A stretch of DNA of 64,000 nucleotides, from assembly GCA_964036275.1 (NCBI GenBank), contig OZ038433.1:36613336-36677335 (forward strand), read 5' to 3'. The translations under genes were made by a program, and so were the position numbers. The notes beneath the pieces were generated by a model, which did not search any database, had not been told where the DNA came from, and worked only from the letters and a program-made list of their open reading frames with translations. Positions 59,995 through 64,000 of the stretch are shown piece after piece (positions within the stretch are counted from its first letter, which is position 1; each line of letters begins with the position of its first letter). The DNA comes from Litoditis marina. Lineage: Eukaryota; Nematoda; Chromadorea; Rhabditida; Rhabditidae.

Positions 59995-62900
59995 ATGTCT
60001 CTGACATCGCTGCGATTCCTGGTCACAACAGCTTACGGTATCATTTCGATGATCGCCTATGTAGTCGTTGCCGCCGTGTTGCTCAAGAACCACAAACAAT
60101 TCAAGGGATCCTTTTTCACCCTCTATCTGGTTTCATCCCTTATCGTGAGTTTGGGAGTTGAAATAAGTATAGTGAGCGCCAAATTTGTAGATTTATGTCG
60201 TTCGCCGGAGTCGTACCTGCAGGCAAAATATTCGTAGCAGGGCGCTAACCACTGCGCTATTAGAGCACATAATCGGCGAGCTTTGGAATCAAAGACATGT
60301 GAGCGTACACAGCAGAAAGTGAGATATACAGTACCCTCCTACCTTTCCGTTGGCGACGACTATACGTGGCGAACCGCCTCATGGAAACCAATATAGGCGA
60401 GGTCAACTAAAAACCATCAGAAAATTCCAGAGATGCTTCCTATGACAGATATACCTGTTTCAGTATACGCCATGTCTCATTATATTTAAACCATGAAAGG
60501 ATCGTTCGCTCTCTCTTTTTCAAAAAATATTAGATATATGAATTCGTGAAAAAGAACCTGATATCCTAACCTGATATCCCTTGATCATCAAAATTCCGCT
60601 GAACTATATGTGAGCATGCATGCATGCATGTGAGACGAAACAATCCCAATGAGAAGTAAAAAAAGAGAGTCAGCCTGTTTGAAGAGACAGATTGGAATTT
60701 CACAATTTGGATATTTCTGTAAACGGCCTCAGAAAAAGACCGAACACAATCAAGTTGTGGAACAGTCAACATACAAGTTGATGTTGTTCGTTACAGAACG
60801 TGGTCACCTATCTGAACTCGTTCATAACTCTTCGACTCCCACAAGCCACTTGTCGCGAGTGTGCTCTTGCTCCTTTTTCCGAGAAGGGACACTTTCTCGG
60901 GCTCGAGCTGTTCAACACATTACATTTTCATTGCGCTTATCTACAGTACATCATGATACTGGTTACATCATTAGATCGCCGCACTTCAATTTTTTACCCA
61001 GCAACATATGGGAAGGTCGGTCGAATGAATGCAATTTTCTAAAATGTAGAAAAAGCTCATATGTCCGTCGATAACGTCTCACATTTTCACTTCTTTCCAT
61101 TTCTGTATTCACTCATTAACTAAATTGAAGCTTTTTTGAGCGATCTGTGTGAAAATAATTGATTGAACTGTGAAATTCAGAAAAAAATTTCATTTCATTT
61201 CTAGACGTACCTAAATTGCGCATTAGGCAATAGTCAGTATGCTGAATTATGTTATGTAATCGAGAATCTGGAAGTGAAAGACCATTGAAAATATTCTCCT
61301 GATGATTACTGAAGCTAACACGAATACAATACACTTTTTGCCATGAATTCCCCAAAATCACTTTACCTTCCCAAAAAAAAATTCAATCCCGAAAATCACT
61401 TTCCCAACCTCCCTTTAGTTTTGCTTGTACTTAAAACTGGTAAATAACTAGTTTTTCAACGCATCGTCTTGTTTAGATCTGGAGCCCTACTTTGATAATA
61501 TCAGTCGTTTCTGCCACCTTTCTTCTCCCAATTGTTGCCACCTATAAGATTCTCATGGGGCAGTCTACATACTTGTATTCGGAGCACCTCGATGGATTCA
61601 TAATTCTATCTTCAGTGGTATAATTCAATATACAGTGTACAGTTGAACGTATGAGTGAATCATTTTTCCCTCATAAATGACACTGTACACTAATCAAGCA
61701 ATTTATCAGAATGAATGAAACAAACAGAGAACTATTTGAATAAGAAGTAGCAGACAAAACTTTATTCCATGCAAACTGTTCACATTTTTTCATTTTGCTG
61801 GGGAAGAAGAGCATCCTCCCAGAATAAAATGTATTGTGCAAATGAACTATTACGCAGGTATTTCGTATTTATAGTATTATTTACACTGTTTGAACTGAAT
61901 AGAATAGGGTGTTTATGGAACCGATGACAAAAAAAACAAAAAAAGAGGTAGCAACACCCTCTGTACTGTGAAATCTCAAAGTGCACACTTTTCTAGAATG
62001 CTTCCTTACTCTTCAGTTACATCATACCTTTCATGATCATATCCACCCTAGGTTCTACCGTGATCAATACTGCAGCTATGTGTCGCCTAATATTGGTAGG
62101 TTGGTGCTTGAAGTATGGTATGAGATCCATTTGTTTTTTTCTGAAGTAATCATAATCTGCAAAACAAACCTCCACCATTGTCGCTAAGGGGTTGGCGCAC
62201 AAAAAACTGTATTAGAGAGTGGGGTTCCGACCTGTGCACAGTTCTCGCGAGTTTAGGAAGACTGCTTATTCCACTGTGAAATGTATAGGTCAATGGCGTT
62301 ATATGATTATAAGAAGGTTCTTCTAATAAGCATAAAACTTAGTCGTAAACGTATGAAAGTGTGGTATCGTTGCAGACCCAGACGCGGTTGTACTAATCTG
62401 ATTATTACTCATGAAACTTACTGTAGGTAAATCTTTCAGGTTTCACGTGCTACCACACCAGTAAGAGATAAATCTTAAAAGGGGTCTGACAGGTACCGAG
62501 TCTCGTGCCTTACGCTCCACGGTAATTCCGTCGCTCCAATGCAAATGCGCTACAAAATCTATTTTGTTTTCTCTGGAGCATTTCATCTCAATCAAGAATA
62601 TTCTAAAACTTGATTTTTTGGCGCGTTTTCCTTGGAGCGACGGAATCGACCGTGAAGCGCATGTAACGCGATTGGCTCCTGTAAGACCATCTTTAGGGTC
62701 AAACTGCTGGTGAGCAGGTTCATTGTGTCCGCGCCTGTTCCAACTGGCTGAATTGCACTATTCATCGGGACCCACTCCTCTATCCAAAGCCAACCTAAAA
62801 TACCAATTGTTCAATGAATGTGGCCGAACCGAGAAACTTTTGATTTCAGTTTGGCATGAAGATTCCTCAGCAGGGAAAACGTAGAGCCGAACTCAATCTT

Positions 62901-63743
62901 CTATGGATGACCATCATAAACTTTACAATACAGTTTATGACTGCTGGTGTCACGGTTTGTTCTATTCGCGTTTGAATGGAAATTTTGGAATTGCTAGAAA
63001 CATTATGAGCTAGAGCTAAAACGATCAACAATATCCTGCGACACATCAGATCTACTCACCATGTATCGTTCGATCTAGTCATTTACTGACATCCTACTAA
63101 ACATAAAACCTGGTCGCGACTCAACAGCAATACAAACAACCTCGGTGGTTGACCAAACAATACCTTATTGTCGGATATGTTACGAATATGGCATATCGTC
63201 CTCCCAAAGTACAAAGGTATTTTTGTAATAGGATTGATTGGTTACAAATTCATAATTATCATTACTCTTTAAACTGGTTGGTTGGTTGGTTCTTACATCT
63301 TACTGTAAATTTGACGGAACCTCCTGTTATGAGTTATGATTAAAAGACGCTTCGACTAACAACCTTGTATAATATGTACGTACTCGACGAGGCTACAATG
63401 TTTGAGTTCTGTTTTCGCTAAGCTAATGCACGCAATGAGATTGTAAAGTCAGGGCTCGACCGGGGATCGATCCCGGTAATTCTCGCACGTTAAGCGAGAA
63501 ACACAACATTTTGGGACAAATTTAGTAAGTCAATTAATATTGCAGGTACTACTAATGCGGGGCAAAGTTGATGGTCCGATCCGCACCTATGGTCAACTGC
63601 TTCTCCCTTTTATGAGTGATGGTCTCACTCTACTATCGCCCTTCCTTCTCATTTTGTTCAGTTCTAAACTGAGAGGATGCTTTGTATTCTGGAAAATAAC
63701 GACTATTCACATTATGGTTCCTAGCAGTTCCGCTAGGAGTTAA
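59995..63743 (+). CDS. Chemoreceptor 3, Srg/Srv-like 7TM protein, 303 aa
   Basis: Exons: 59995-60144, 60797-61015, 61477-61617, 61997-62095, 62850-62954 and 63546-63743. Introns are all GT-AG, phase 0 and in the same places as in its two paralogues. Seven hydrophobic segments. At the end of TM3 the usual NR is DR (LDRRTSIFYPATYGK, then IW). TM7 ends SDGLTLLSPFLLILFSSKLR, followed by a paralogue-specific tail of about 22 residues. Most similar to receptor 2 (for example RRAELNLLWMTIINFTIQ in exon 5). Ciliary chemosensory GPCR by family; ligand unknown. An acceptor (CTACCAG) lies two bases before the ATG. Confidence 0.9.
60200..60274 (-). pseudogene. tRNA-derived sequence with A and B boxes
   Basis: On the minus strand TAGCGCAGTGG (60259-60249) matches the Pol III A box of a tRNA D arm, extended as TAGCGCAGTGGTTAGCGC. 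GGTACGACTCC (60217-60207) matches the B box with one change, 31 nt away. The anticodon arm does not fold into a 5-bp stem with a 7-nt loop and the acceptor strands do not pair. It is a tRNA pseudogene or the head of a SINE, in intron 1 of receptor 3. Confidence 0.5.
62510..62662. repeat. Foldback element in intron 4 of receptor 3
   Basis: Arms about 62513-62539 and 62632-62657 are complementary around ATTCCGTCGCTCCAA and its inverse TTGGAGCGACGGAAT, with an extra CCACGGT/ACCGTGA match after a 1-2 nt slip. The loop is about 90 bp. CGCGTTTTCC words next to the right arm resemble common nematode foldback repeats. A small non-autonomous element is likely. Confidence 0.6.
63452..63500 (-). pseudogene. 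3' half of a tRNA (anticodon AAC, Val-like)
   Basis: On the minus strand CTCGC-TTAACGT-GCGAG forms a proper 5-bp anticodon stem with a 7-nt loop and an AAC anticodon. It is followed by a 5-bp T stem (CCGGG/CCCGG) with a 7-nt loop containing TCGAT, then CGAGCC. The D arm and the 5' acceptor strand are missing upstream, so this is a truncated remnant. It lies in intron 5 of receptor 3. Confidence 0.45.
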
Positions 63744-64000
63744 TAGAACTCCTTATCTGTAGAGAAGAGAAAGTTGAACATTACCGCAAACATCACAACA
63801 TAACATGAACAACACTCAGAGACAACTCGCCATCAATCTAAATTGCATGCGAAGTATAAAAACCCGCAGAAAAACCAGTCGTATATTTTTTTCTCTTTTT
63901 CAAAGAAGGACGATTATGTGGTTCAAATTTAGTTCGACTTTTTGTTAAAGTGCAATACATTTTTCAATTGAAGTTTGAAGGACCGTTGACACGAGATTGG
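63744..64000. other. Downstream of receptor 3
   Basis: The 3' flank of receptor 3. No further exon, RNA gene or repeat is recognisable before the window ends. Confidence 0.5.

Noticed and set aside
63452..63500. Functional tRNA-Val gene
   Set aside because: The anticodon and T arms fold, but the D arm and 5' acceptor strand are absent.
1..64000. CRISPR array or bacterial operon
   Set aside because: No regularly spaced identical repeats with unique spacers. The spliced genes are clearly eukaryotic.

Overview
The window is AT-rich nuclear DNA of a nematode, probably a free-living rhabditid or a close relative. Four things point that way. Three tandem seven-transmembrane chemoreceptor genes belong to the nematode Srg/Srv-like superfamily. 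A UDP-glucuronosyltransferase gene is split into 14 short exons with C(A/T)G-type acceptors. Every confident gene has a 3' splice acceptor 0-2 nt before its start codon, as expected for spliced-leader trans-splicing. The repeats are also typical: a CR1-like and an RTE-like retrotransposon remnant, hAT-like MITEs, G-tracts and CT microsatellites. I cannot name the species.

Layout. 1-4.1 kb: no confident gene. 4.1-9.3 kb (-): a 12-exon gene reconstructed to 436 aa with an F-box-like N-terminus. 9.3-20.4 kb: about 11 kb without a supportable gene, holding GA microsatellites, an AT-rich degenerate repeat, a perfect 47-bp duplication and a 21-bp hairpin. 20.4-28.0 kb (-): an intact 524-aa UDP-glycosyltransferase whose sixth intron carries a dead, 5'-truncated CR1-like retrotransposon in the opposite orientation. 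29.0-31.6 kb (-): a 7-exon, roughly 297-aa Ser/Thr-rich secreted or membrane protein. 31.6-34.6 kb: mostly empty.

34.6-63.7 kb (+): three paralogous chemoreceptors (307, 305 and 303 aa), each with six exons and identical intron positions, all phase 0. They are separated by about 13 kb and 4 kb of repeat-rich DNA. The first gap contains a degenerate membrane-transporter-like gene (SLC17-like at best), an RTE-type 3' fragment split by a hAT-like MITE, and large CT repeats. The introns of the receptors are repeat traps: a TIR element, a 25-G run, a 140-bp tandem array rich in GGCGCC, a 152-bp-arm palindrome, a foldback element and tRNA-derived remnants.

The genes do not form a pathway. The receptors are expected in the cilia of sensory neurons, the UGT in the ER membrane for conjugation of lipophilic compounds, and the F-box-like protein possibly as an SCF ubiquitin-ligase adaptor. 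The main signals of interest are a gene-conversion tract in the last exon of receptors 2 and 3, a required GC-AG intron in receptor 2, two hAT-like MITEs with intact 8-bp target duplications and GAATTG interiors, and the long intronic palindrome. I found nothing that clearly amounts to a new multi-gene system. All exon models come from reading splice sites and protein phase by hand, without alignment or transcript data.
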